64,000 nucleotides of DNA. It comes from Mugil cephalus (taxonomy: Eukaryota > Chordata > Actinopteri > Mugiliformes > Mugilidae). How positions within the stretch are numbered: position 1 is the first letter of the stretch; each line of letters starts with the position of its first letter. The translations under genes were made by a program, and so were the position numbers. The stretch is from assembly GCF_022458985.1 (NCBI RefSeq), contig NC_061771.1:26032001-26096000 (forward strand). Direction: 5' to 3'. Positions 49,426 to 60,694 of this stretch are shown in pieces. The notes under the pieces are model-generated. The model was not told where the DNA came from and ran no database searches. It worked only from the letters and a program-made list of their open reading frames with translations.

Positions 49426-50465
49426 TGTGAGAGATTAACTACTCTTCCTGTGTGTATTTGTAACTGTATGTGTATCTGTGATAACAAAGTTACCTGTGTG
49501 GGTGGGGAGGTGTGTGTGTTGGTGTGTGTTGTTGTAACATAAATGTGTGGGACACAGGGATCAGCTGTATTAACAGCAGAGACATCAAGAGGAGTCCCTG
49601 ATGAATGAACTGGTCTCAGCTGTGGCCCAGAGCTACAGCTCAAGTGTTGCTGTTGCAACTCACAGTGGTCGCCAATGACTACAGAAGCGCGCGGAGCCAG
49701 GACACAGAAAAGAGGTAGATTTCCCGCCTTTTCGCTGGTCTCACATTTGGTCTTACTGTGACAAAACCTTAGCTCCTATCAGAAAAACAACCATACCGTG
49801 GGCGTCGTAAGACCTTCCTGAAGACTTTGATAGGTTTTTTGTCCTCCTAGAGTAAATATTTTGGACACACTCCAAACACTGTTCTAAAACTTTTGACCAG
49901 TAGTGTATATATTATTAAACAGGCCGAGTTTAATGTAAAACACATATAGTTGGTAGAGGGTCCCTACTTAAACAAGTCATCAGTTTGGGGTCCTTGGCCT
50001 AAAAAATTTTGAAGACTCCTTCATTAGCCGATTAGTCACCGATTAGCATTTCAGTGGCGTAATTTCAAAACAATGCAGACACACCAGAGCACAGGTGTAG
50101 GAGCTTCCTCTGTAGCAGCCTCCTATGACTCTGAATAAACCTGATGCTGGAGAAAACAGAGAATAAAAGACTAGTAAACTTAACATAAACACATGAAATA
50201 TTTGATTTTGGTAACTTACTTTCATAATATTTTATTTAATTGATTTCATGTTGTATCTTCCAGTGCATGGGGCCTAGATAGAAGCTTCTCAAACAGGTTC
50301 CATTGAACAAAACCTTGCAGCTGACGTCCTGCCTAAAAATATCATTATGTGTATTCACTATTTGCTTATCACAAAGCTTAACACTGAGATCTTTGCTCCG
50401 TTGTTTCATCGGGTTTCGTTTAATTCCAGTGACAATCAATTCACGTAAAGAGACTAACATGAAGA
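49426..50465. other. Spacer, nothing recognised
   Basis: Open frames here are short, and one minus frame (49658-49416) is driven by a TG-rich stretch. No splice-consistent exon or known repeat was recognised, apart from possible decayed transposon sequence around 49740-49880. Confidence 0.4.
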
Positions 50466-52383
50466 TTTATTCAATTCAATTTCAATTCAGTTTTATTTAT
50501 ATAGCGCCAATAACAATACAAATCGTCTCAAGACGCTTCACAAAAACCAGCCTGCATCCTCCAGAGCAAGCCTGAGGGCGACGGTGGCAAGGAAAAACTC
50601 CCTTTTAACAGGAAGAAACCTTGAGCAGAACCCAGCTCATGTGGAGGGACCCATCTGCCGAAGGCCAGCCGGTTAGAAACAGAGAAGATAAAGAGAAAAG
50701 AAGAGCAGGAGAAACAAGATAAACAAACTTCTGTCATAGTTTACATACATCAAGCGGAAGGAAACATGTAGGGTCTAGTAATATAACACATAGCTGATGA
50801 TCTGTGACAGTTTGTGAGTATAACAGGAATTATGGGCAGGTTGGTGAATTGTTCATCTAGGTAGGAGTGGACAACTGGAGGAGGCCATGATGACTGGGAC
50901 AGATGTAGTTTATGGAGCTCCACAGGTCTGATACACAGCACTCCAGACCATGAAGACTGGGCTGGTTGATGAGGCCAGGGCAGCAGATGTAGTTTAGAAC
51001 TCCACAGGTCAGATTTTCAGCACTCCAGACCAGGGGACCCTCACAAAATGATGGAGGGGGGGGGGGAGCGGAGGGGAGAGAGTAAGACACAGTGATTAGT
51101 AAATTATAAGAGATAGAAAATAAAATGATAAGATATTAGAGGACAGGAGCCAGAGAAGAAAGAGGAGAGGACATGTCCTCAGTGCATCGTCCCCCTGCAG
51201 CCTCGGCCTATAGCAGCATAACTAAGGGATGGTTAAGTCCAGCCCTAGCTATAAGCTTTTTCAAAAAGGAAAGTCTTAAGCCTGACCTTAAACGTAGAGA
51301 CTGTGTCTGCCTCCCGAACCCAAACTGGGAGCTGGTTCCATAGGAGAGGAGCCTGATAGCTGAAGGCTCTACCTCCCATTCTACTTTTAGAAACTCTATG
51401 GAACCACAAGTAGACCTGCACTTAGAGATCGTAGTGATCTGTTGGGACAGTATGGTACTATGAGGTCTTTCAAATATGATGGAGCTGGGCCCTTTCAGGG
51501 CCTTGTATGTAAGGAGGAGGATTTTAAATTCAATTCTAGATTTTAAAGGGAGCCAATGAAGAGAAGCTAATACTGGAGTAATATGATCTCTCTTGCTAAT
51601 TCCTGTCAGTGCTCTTGCTGCAGCGTTTTGAATCAATTGGAGGCTTTTTAAAGAGCTACTTGGACAGCCAGACAGTAACGAGTTACAATAATCCAGCTGG
51701 AAGACACAAATGCATGAACTATTTTTTTCCGCATCACTCTGAGAAAGGATGCTCCTAATTTTGATGATACTACGAAGGTGGAAGAAAGCAGTCCTGGTCA
51801 CCTGCTTTATGTGAGAATTAAAGGACTTTATCCTGGTCAAATATAACACCAAGGTTTTTCACAGTAGTACTGGAGGCCAAGGTAATGCCATCCAACAAAA
51901 GCAGGTGATTAGATAATGAATCTCTGACATGTTTAGAGCCAAATACGAAAACTTCAGTTTTGTCTGAGTTTAAAAGTAGAAAATTACAGGTCATCCAAGC
52001 CTTTATGTCTTTAAGGCATGCTTGGAGTTTAACCAGCGGGATTAGTTTCATCTGGTTTCATGGATAAATATAGCTGGGTATCATCTGCGTAGCAATGGAA
52101 TGTTTATGCCGTGCTTTCTAATAATATTGCTAAGGGAAGCATGTACAATGTGAATAATACTGGTCCTAGCACAAAACCCCTGAGGAACCCCATAGCTTAC
52201 TTTGGTATATATAGAAGAGTTGTTGTTTACATGGACAAACTGGAATCTGTCTGACAGATATGATTCAAACCAGTCTAGTGCAGTTCCTGTAATTTTGATC
52301 ACATTTTCAAGTCTCTGTAGTAGTATATTGTGATCAATAGTGTCAAATGCATTTATGTGATTGACATTGTCCTGTAGAGGTTT
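50466..52383 (-). mobile_element. 5'-truncated LINE (L2/Rex-type) with broken reverse transcriptase
   Basis: On the minus strand three successive open pieces read as one reverse transcriptase C-terminal half. These are AFDTIDHNILLQRLENV with VSYGVPQG (52404-52081), LLLNSDKTEVFVFG with VKNLGVIFDQD (52051-51818), then DYCNSLLSGCPSSSLKSL, LIQNAAARALTGISKRDHIT and LHWLPLKSRIEFKILLLTYK (about 51700-51500). The 3' UTR runs to 50466, with the known fish tail 'TTTTATTTATATAGCGCC'. Frameshifts and stops between the pieces make it dead. Its 5' break abuts GAATTCTTTAATGAACAAC, which is present without the LINE near 38507, so this is the insertion point. Confidence 0.85.
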
Positions 52384-54148
52384 GATGAATTCTTTAATGA
52401 ACAACCATTTGGTAACAACAACAGAAACTTCTGGTGTTTTTTTTTTTACTATGGAGTGAGGAATAAAACCAAATTATTTTATGACATGAGTGGAGTCAGG
52501 TGTGGATCGGTTGCTTTACTGCCTGTCAGAATTTCTTTATCAACAACAGATGCAAATACTGAGCTTCCACTTCACTACACGGCCTGATCAGCTGGTGGAC
52601 ACACTCCATCCTTTGTATATTTTCTTTTAAATGACAAGAATAATCTCTGCCTCGCTTTTTCTTTCTCCTCTACCTCTGCCAACACTCAATGTTAAGAACT
52701 CACTCCCAAATATTTGTGTCCTGTATTTTCACCTCCATACACCAACCACCATGACATGTATAACACGCTCAGCCTGGATAACCTCGTACTGTACTCTGAT
52801 ATACATTTAATACATAAAATAATTCATAATGTCAGTTTAGCAAATGGTAATAACTTCTCTTTGATATATATATATATATATATATTATATGCAGATGGAA
52901 ATTAGCTTTTAGCTAAAACATAACTGAAGAAGTGACATGGTTCACTTACAGTCACACGACTATACAGCATTTCTGAAAATGGGGAAGGAGTCAATAAAAG
53001 GAATCGAGTTTCTCTGTAAATGTTTCCACTGGTTTACACCATCAGTGTGTGTTTAGTAAATGTGTTGCGTTGCAGTAGTTTGTCACCGTCAGTTCCAATC
53101 GTCTTAATCTTGGTTTAAGATGCTTGTTTGAGAGGATCACTTCTACCCTGTAGGTACGATGTAGCTGTGGACGCTACACTATAGCCTGAAGCTCAGTTTA
53201 TAGTCAGGTGTCACTGCTGCACTTCTACACTACACTAAGTGTAGACTCACATGCACCACACCAGAAATGTAACTATGTGCTGCAGTCATTTGCCTGAAAC
53301 CCATTTCCTTTTTCAAGTGTCTCAAAAACAAACACAAAAAATCCTCTCATATTCAATCTCCAACAAACACTCTACTCAGACGTCTCTACACAGAGACACA
53401 ACACAACTGACTGACTAGTATTACAGTGGCGTAAGGCAGGCTGAGATCTTGTCAGACAGATTTGAGGCACAGGCTACCCCTAGACCTGAACTTTTAAATA
53501 AACATAAAAGAAACCTGTTTGGATGAGGACACAGGACACAGCTCTCTAGCAGGTCCCATAAAAAGAATAATACGTGTTTGAAGAGCCATCTATGGGTGAG
53601 GCATGGTATTTTATTTATTTATTTTTATTTTTTTTACTTGTGGTCCCACAGCCTGCCCACCAGGTGTGTGTGTTTACCTGACCTACTGAAGAGGATTCTG
53701 TCCACAGAGGGTTACATCTGCTCCGCATGGGTTTTCTACTACTGTGTTTTAAATCTTTTCATCATGAAATAGCCATCTTGAAGGCTTTTTTCAGTGTTTT
53801 GGACTTTTCTTTTGAGCGTTGCTATTCATGGCCCTTCCCAAAGAGCTCCCTTGTTAAATGCATAAAAATACTTGCTGAGCACCCTTGACCCAGTTCATTT
53901 TATCTCTTCTATTTTTGTTCAACTTGTGACATTAGTTTCGTGAAACTCTGTTTCACAACCATATCATAACAAAATAGTTTAAAAAACTGAAATAATTCTA
54001 AATTAATCGATGTCAAACCAAATTGGGACCTTCTAAAATCAGTATTGATACCCAGCTATACATTAAAATATATCAAGTACACTAGGTAGAAATGTTTGGC
54101 AGGTTATTTATTTTATTTTTTTTTTTTAAACATGACTGGAGACTGTAA
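52384..54148. other. Duplicated protease flank, no gene
   Basis: Diverged repeat of the region left of here at 38.1-41.5 kb. It shares 'CAACAGATGCAAATAC', 'TTTACACCATCAGTGTGTG', 'AGCTCAGTTTATAGTCA' and 'CACACCAGAAAT' blocks. No exon remnants were seen in it. Minor TA microsatellite at 52865-52886. Confidence 0.5.
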
Positions 54149-54555
54149 CTGTCACGAGGGAAGGAGGTGTTGAGGTGAGGACCCAGGTGCAGGACGATAA
54201 GGACGGCGCAGGGAGTTAAACAAAAAGCATTTAATAATAAACAAAAGGCGCTGCAAGCAAAGCAGGAAAATCCCAAATAATCATGAAACGTGGCACGGTA
54301 TCAAGGAACGTGGCAACATGGAAATGACATCAAATGACGCAACAACGAACAAAGGGAAAGGCAGGACTATATATACACAAGAGGGCTCAGGGCTGACAAG
54401 ACACAGGTGAGACGCACAAGGATCAACACAGGTGAGACCAATTAACAATCAAGGGACAGGGAGGCACAAAACAGGAAATCACCAACTTAACAAAATAAAA
54501 CAGGAAACTTCAACACATGATCACAAAATAAAAGACAGACATAGAACCTTGACAG
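54149..54555. mobile_element. 407-bp MITE with TAA target duplication
   Basis: The element begins CTGTCACGAGGG and ends AACCTTGACAG (TIR CTGTCA/TGACAG), flanked by TAA at 54146-54148 and 54556-54558. No coding sequence. A 3-bp TWA target fits PIF/Harbinger. The related duplicated sequence near 41430 lacks it, consistent with an empty site. Confidence 0.55.
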
Positions 54556-54869
54556 TAACTGTGAATCTCCAGTTTGTGACAGCAGGGGGCAGACCCAGGA
54601 AACAAGAAAAAAATAAACACCAGTGAATGAAGGCTGGCATTCAAATGTAGGAGTCATTCAAAACTCAAGACTCATTCATGATACACAATATGTTTGTCTT
54701 GCAATGGAAAATAGTAATTTAATTTCTGAAATTATTCGATTTGCAATTTAACCATTTAATTCCGTTTCAATTTATACAGAAGAACTGTAGATCATAAATA
54801 ATAAATTGCAAAATTCACATCCTAACATTTAATAGTGGGTATTATTATTATTTTCACTCTTTTTAAGTT

Positions 54870-55450
54870 CTTTGTTCATAGGTAGGACACATTCTCATAG
54901 CTTCATAAATTTATCTTTCCGACAACAGTAACACCGGCTTATGTGATGCCTTTACGTAAACTCGGAAATTGGACTAGACGGGCTATAATAACAGTTTGAC
55001 ACCGATCTATCACCAGTCAACCAGGAGACTTAATCAAACGCAGTGTGACGTCATTTCAACGTTGATCCACTTTTAACGTGCCGAGTACTGACTGTAGCTA
55101 ATTAGCTTGCTTGCCGATTAGCCTGTTGTCTGCTAACTGGTACAGCGTTGCTACGTCTTTGTGTGAGAATCTCCGTTGACATATTGAAGTTTGTGGTCTC
55201 TAGCGCTCTGATGCTCCTGTGTTGAGATTCTATCGATTAGCCTATGGAACTGATGGAGCTTCAGAAGCTGCTCTACTATGACACCGACACACTGAACGGT
55301 TGCCGAGGCAACTGTTGCAATACAGTCTGGGATTTGTGGTATTAATGGAGCGCACGCAAAATACATGGGGGTCCGATTCTGATAGATAATACAATACATT
55401 TGGCCTCGAGTTTGATATGTGTGCCATGGGGTGACAGAGTTGGACACAAC
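54870..55450. repeat. Probable hAT-like repeat remnant
   Basis: The right end 'GGCCTCGAGTTTGATATGTG' resembles the hAT terminal block GGGCC...GAGTTTGACACC. The interior is unique to this window. A 132-residue minus frame (55549-55151) crosses it but shows no family resemblance. Confidence 0.35.
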
Positions 55451-56835
55451 ATAGCTGTCAGAGAGGAAGTATTCCTCCTGGCTGAACACTATTGATATTG
55501 GTAAGTATGTAAAACAAACAAACAAACAAATGAAAGAGAGATTTTTCACCGGACCAAAAAGTCATATTTTATGTTCAAATAAAAATTTCCATTTGTGTTG
55601 ATTGTGTCATTGGTCTTACATTTCATTTCAAGTGGCATTAAAACAGTCTGAAAAAAATATTAAATTTAACTCGAGCCCTGTTTAAGCGTAAGATTGTGGA
55701 TGTTACTACTGCTTGTTCCTGCGGTAATATGATATGTGATGTGCGCTGGCTGTTCATAGACACTTTTTTAATCTATGCAGTTAGCACTGTTTGGTTACTG
55801 TTTTTGGACATTCAGAGAATCAGTTTATCATGTACATGCCATAAATATTTAGGCCACATATTTAAGATTGTTTAGTTAAAAATACATAAATCTGATGGTT
55901 TTATATTTAAAACACTTAAGGTTTATTACTGTTAAATAAATCACATTACCTTTTCACAAATATGCATCACATGAAGTTAATTAGTTTATGTAAAACTATG
56001 TAATCCAAATGGATGGAAATTCCATATTCAATCGAAATGCATACATGTAAATAATAGACCTGATTTTTTTTTTTTATTGTAATTTTGTCAATTGAACAAA
56101 GTTTTAGTTTTTGAAGTGAGTGATGGATTGATAGAGTGATAAGGTTAGATATGTTCAATATTTTCTTATCTTCAGACATTATAGTTTAGGGGACGTTTCT
56201 TTACCTGCTTGATAGTTTCGACAGAGACTCCAATCTTCCTCAGAAGTGTCATTAGTCTTTAAATTAAATTCGTTATAGATGTGAACTTAAAATCATTGTT
56301 TTACTTCATGGCCTTGGTGCCCTGGCTTTTGACTTTGGTGCCCTCAAAAAATTGATAAAATGATGAAATTCCAGGCCTGGTCAAACTATTTTGGAAGCAG
56401 TAATTTCAAGGTTTGACAGCTCGGAGCTCATTTTTTCCCCCAAGTTGTCTTGAATGCCACACTCTGCTTCTGATTGGCTACTGATGTAAGTTTGGAGAGG
56501 GAAAGTACATAGGCGGCTTTCTTTGTTTCCAAGTAGTATATCAGGCATTACTCTAAATTCCTCCCTGCATCATAGATTTGCATTGTATAAGCATAATTTA
56601 CGCACAGCTTCCATATCTCTTTGATTTTTCCAAACTATGGGTTGGGCCGAGGGTTAAGTCACACTACGGCCATAAATTTAATCTTGCATTAAAAAGAGTG
56701 TGAATCAGTGAGCTGCTATCAGATGAACTTTGACAGCTCAAACACATGTCCATCACTACATTTGGAGACTATGTTAAAAAGAAAAAGAAAAGAAAAGAAA
56801 CAGAACAGAAATGACAAAGAAAAATTACAAAAAAA
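55451..56835. other. AT-rich spacer, nothing recognised
   Basis: Only short frames and A/T runs. No exon with array resemblance was seen until 56836. Confidence 0.4.
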
Positions 56836-57265
56836 AAATCATCCCACTCCTGTTGTCCTCAGGGTCTCTAGTGGAGGCAGCGTGACCTGTGACCTCATCT
56901 CTGGAAACTTACAAGAACATCACAAAGCTGTTCATTTAACATCAGTGTTGAGCATTTGGTGCAGGGAAGAATGTGCTGCTTTATTTATTCAGTGCAAACC
57001 GGACGAACACCTGAACTTTAGCCTGATGCAGCAGATCATTTGAATCTGGAAAATTACTTAGAACCAGTTTTGATTAAAACAAATTACTTGGAATAAGTAT
57101 GTGTCTATCATTGGGTACACTTGCTAGATTTTTAGCTAACTTTATGGTTAGCATTATTGCATCTTTATAGGTTAGAAAATGGATTGTCAAGATCCTTTGA
57201 TCTTGTGATGTTGCAGCAGCATAATATCATGATCATGATTTGCAAACAAAGTCCTACACGTGTAG
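56836..57265 (-). pseudogene. Protease F: degraded copy of the A type
   Basis: Two exon fossils match protease A. The exon 4 fossil (about 56893-56841) reads DEVTGHAASTRDPEDNR beside VEVAGHAATAGHPDGTR in A, and its donor is changed from GTGAGA to GTGGGA. The exon 3 fossil (about 57260-57205) keeps DHDIMLLQ from the Asp102 motif, but the rest is lost. The intron between them and the sequence to about 57400 also match protease A. No other exons remain. Confidence 0.7.
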
Positions 57266-58234
57266 TCAAAGGTGAAGATTGACATGACACCATGACTGCA
57301 CACTTTAATTTCTTTAAGTCACTGCTGTTTGGTGTCTGATTTTGTCTGTTGTAATTAATCTCCTCAAGAACAACATAAGAAATAACAGTAGATACTCGAT
57401 ATAGACAGCTCCCAGTGTTTCAGGATCCCAGCTAGGCCTCTTTTCTGGTAAGTATGAGCTCATAATTAGTAAGTCACTGTTATAAGATGAGGTCTACATC
57501 ATTAATCCACTTATATTCCTAAATTAAATGACTAACTTCTGTAGCCCTGGTCACTAACAACTTGAAACTAACTGAGTGCAATTTTGAAAGCATTTATTCC
57601 TGGAAATATATCAGCTTTTTTTTTCTAGATCAACTGGAGTCTCACCAAGAGTGCAATTGGAGTTTAATCTTCTAATGTTGCATGTATTTTTGTGATGTCA
57701 TGTTAGTACGCTATATATTGAAAAGTCATGACATGAAAAGGTTGCGGTTACTATCTATGTAGTCCTCTGTTTTCATTACATTCAGTCACTAGATGTGTCA
57801 CTAATAAAAACACAGTAGAAAGTAATGCTTTCATCAGTGAAATCTTTATTGTTGACCAGAATTCATATGATGGAGACATACAGCTCATGTGCTACATACT
57901 GACTATATGTATAGCCTGTATAAAAACAGGCTGTGACTCAGCACCATCAGTAGCTTCTAATAGTAGTTAATGGCATATTGCAGGACGGCAGCCAGGTTAA
58001 AAAATGCAGTATTTCTTTGATGCTCTCAATTGACTGCTAACAAACTTATAGTGTAAGCCCATATCAGATTAAACTTTCCCATTTATATTTAAATAATTTT
58101 ACATTACATTGACAAGTGAAAACAAACAAAAAAAACAGCCTGTTCAGCTTTTCATAGAAAACAAGGTCTCATGCAGGGTTGGAGTCTCACATGATATTTA
58201 TTCTGCAAGAGTTTTGTGTCATAATTATCCTTAA

Positions 58235-58978
58235 AGGGGACATGAAACAAACAGAACATGCACCAACATAGTGAAAGTGTACATATTTTAAACATAATGG
58301 ATCTTTTTTTTGGTCGTACTGTCGTACTCTGTCATCGATCGGTCAGGTGCTTTGGCTGCAAGTGAAGAAGCCCGCAGTTCAGGGAGAAAATCTGTCAGGG
58401 GAAACGAGGCAAAAGCTTGATTTTTCTCTCTGCTGCTTTCAGCCTCACTCCACTGCATGTCAGAGACAGATAAAAATGATGATACAAATATATATTTGAT
58501 ACTATTTACCCCGGGGGAAGAAATTACCAACAATCTGGCGGCTTTTAAAAATGAGACCCCCCTTTTACAAAAAGGTTGATTTAATGTTTTTTATACGTCT
58601 AAAGTTAATAGTTAAATCTCGACTTTGTGCTCTAACATCTGTATAAACTTTGATTTATAGCACATCCTTCAAAATTCTTAAGATCACACACGACCTCTGT
58701 CATTATTAGAAATTACCAGAGGTCCCCTGGTAAAACTACTCCCGTGCGAATAGGGCTTTAAAGTTTTGATCAGCTGATCAATGAACATCTTATTTCAGTT
58801 AAATTGTTGTTTTCAATAAATGCCAGTTCAACTTTTTGGTCTCTTGTTCCCATTTGCTTGCATTTTTTCAATGTACATGCAGCTTCTCAGTGTGTCTGCA
58901 AAGTCAGCCGACCAATCCAATGATGTCATTATATTAGTTATAACATATTATAACTATGTTTAATGTGTCATGTCCCCT
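58235..58978. mobile_element. TTAA-flanked (piggyBac-like) MITE
   Basis: The ends are exact inverted repeats AGGGGACATGA / TCATGTCCCCT, with TTAA directly outside at 58231-58234 and 58979-58982. That is the target signature of piggyBac elements. It is 744 bp with no transposase frame, hence non-autonomous. A truncated sister starts at 42997. Confidence 0.65.
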
Positions 58979-58994
58979 TTAACCTCAGAGTGAG

Positions 58995-59356
58995 TTAAGA
59001 GTGACTTAACTTTCTCTTTCGAATAGTAACATTTTGTATCCATGTGGAATAGTCTTGATAACAAAGGTCTATGAATCCAATTGCTTCTTTAGTTGCATGT
59101 ATATCATTTCTGGTGAAGCTGATTAAACCGTAGAGCTTGTCTTTGAACACGACTCCTCCACCAGAGTCACCCTGTGAGAAAGAGGAACATGTTTATGGAA
59201 AGGTTTGTGCTTTGTTAATTAAAATACTGATGAATGTTAAACTATTAAAAATGTTCCAGGTCAGTAGCTGTATCAACTCACACGACATGCATCCACTCCC
59301 AGAGCTTGACCACAGAACCAGTGGTCGGGAGTAAACTGTGTCTTCAACAGAACATG
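58995..59356 (-). pseudogene. Protease D: two-exon remnant with a variant tail
   Basis: Exon 6 (59171-58995) is open and reads GDSGGGVVFKDKLYGLISF, then a tail unlike the sisters (EAIGFIDLCYQDYSTWIQ and a basic end RKRKLSHS). It keeps Ser214 but lacks Cys220. Exon 5 keeps only its 3' part (from 59282: PDHWFCGQALGVDACR). It then joins, inside the exon, sequence that lies upstream of exon 1 in the sister genes (TTCATTTAAAAACTGC). Exons 1-4 are therefore deleted. It cannot make a protease. Confidence 0.8.
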
Positions 59357-60159
59357 ATAATAAAAGCCTTCATTTAAAAACTGCATTTTGAGTTTACCTG
59401 AGTTATCTTTGACTAATATTTAAATTAGTTTGATGATGTGAAACATTTCAGGGTGACAAACATGCAAAAAAATGAAAAAAAAAAGAAGTAGAAGGAATCA
59501 GGGAGGAGTCCGACACCTTTTCACACCCCTGTAAGTATCTGAATACTCACTGACACTTAGAGAAAGGAGAAGGTGAATCAGATGATTCATGTAACGATGG
59601 TCCTTCTGTTCAAACAGTGGTGACTATTATTATTATTATTTATACAGCCTCACTGGCTACAAGGCCCCCATTATATACAACACTGTTATGGTTATTTTGT
59701 AATGATACACAGATATAATACAGACACACTCCCCTCTACCAGTCAGTGCAGTGTGTTTATGAAAGCATGTTTTGAGTTAATAACACAATATCTTAAAATA
59801 TATATATATATATATATAAAATTATTGGATGTGCTCTATATGGATGGGAAATAAAACCCAAATGGAAAATGTTTTTGTATTTTGTGTCATAATTGAATTT
59901 TTCGTTAATGATGTCACACTCGTTGAGAGCAAAATTACAAGTAGTGTCCTAGTACAGGGCAAAAAACTAAGTGGCGCGGTGGATGGACTTTGACTTGAAA
60001 CAAAGTAATGGTTTCACAATATTGAATAAGTCATTTGACACTGGAGATGAAACGTTCATAAATGTGACCTGTAATAATTAACTGCTTTTTTTTTTTTGTT
60101 GCATTATCTCACAAATAAACATTCTTGTTTGTCAGTGCATTATAAGTATTTAACATACA

Positions 60160-60345
60160 CGGATCAGCCACAACATTAAAACCACTGGCAGGAAAAGTAA
60201 AGTAAAAACATCAACTATCTTGTGCCAGTTCAGTGTTCTGCTGGGGAAAATTTTGGACCTGACATTCATTCCTGTGGATGTCACATGTAGCACCCACCTA
60301 AAACCAGACCAGACCCCCCACCCCCATAGACACGACACCACACGA
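60160..60345 (-). repeat. Dispersed repeat R1, copy 8
   Basis: Near-copy of the R1 fragment at 44338, at the same place in the array unit: GATCAGCCACAACATTAAAA to 'CACCCACCTAAAACCAGACC', with a few extra bases in homopolymers. Confidence 0.7.
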
Positions 60346-60694
60346 TATTTATCACATTTCTACTTCATATTTTATCTATGTAGTCCACTGCTTTCATTCT
60401 TCCCCATGAGGTGATGTTGCATTTTGCAGGTTTCTTACTATTACTGTACTACTATGTAATGCTTAGGAACCATGTAATTAAATCTACAGTCTTGCTGAGA
60501 ACAGACAGCTCACCTGTATTATTTGAAACTCTAGTAGGTGTCACATACACTAAATCTGTGTGTGTGTAATGTTAGAGAATTTTAAGTTTTCATAGAAAAC
60601 AGGGTCTCATGCACGGTTTCAGTGTCACATAATATTTATTTTGGGAGAATTTTGTGACATTTTAACTTAAACTAGAACAGATCAACACATCTTT

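Noticed and set aside
51208..52404. Reverse transcriptase-like frames as a host gene or retrovirus
   Set aside because: The motifs are of L2/Rex-type LINE reverse transcriptase. There are no LTRs, gag or env, and the frame is broken.
55151..55549. 132-codon minus frame starting with a hydrophobic leader
   Set aside because: It looks like a signal peptide followed by a short domain, but no motif is recognisable and it crosses hAT-like repeat sequence. A chance frame is more likely.
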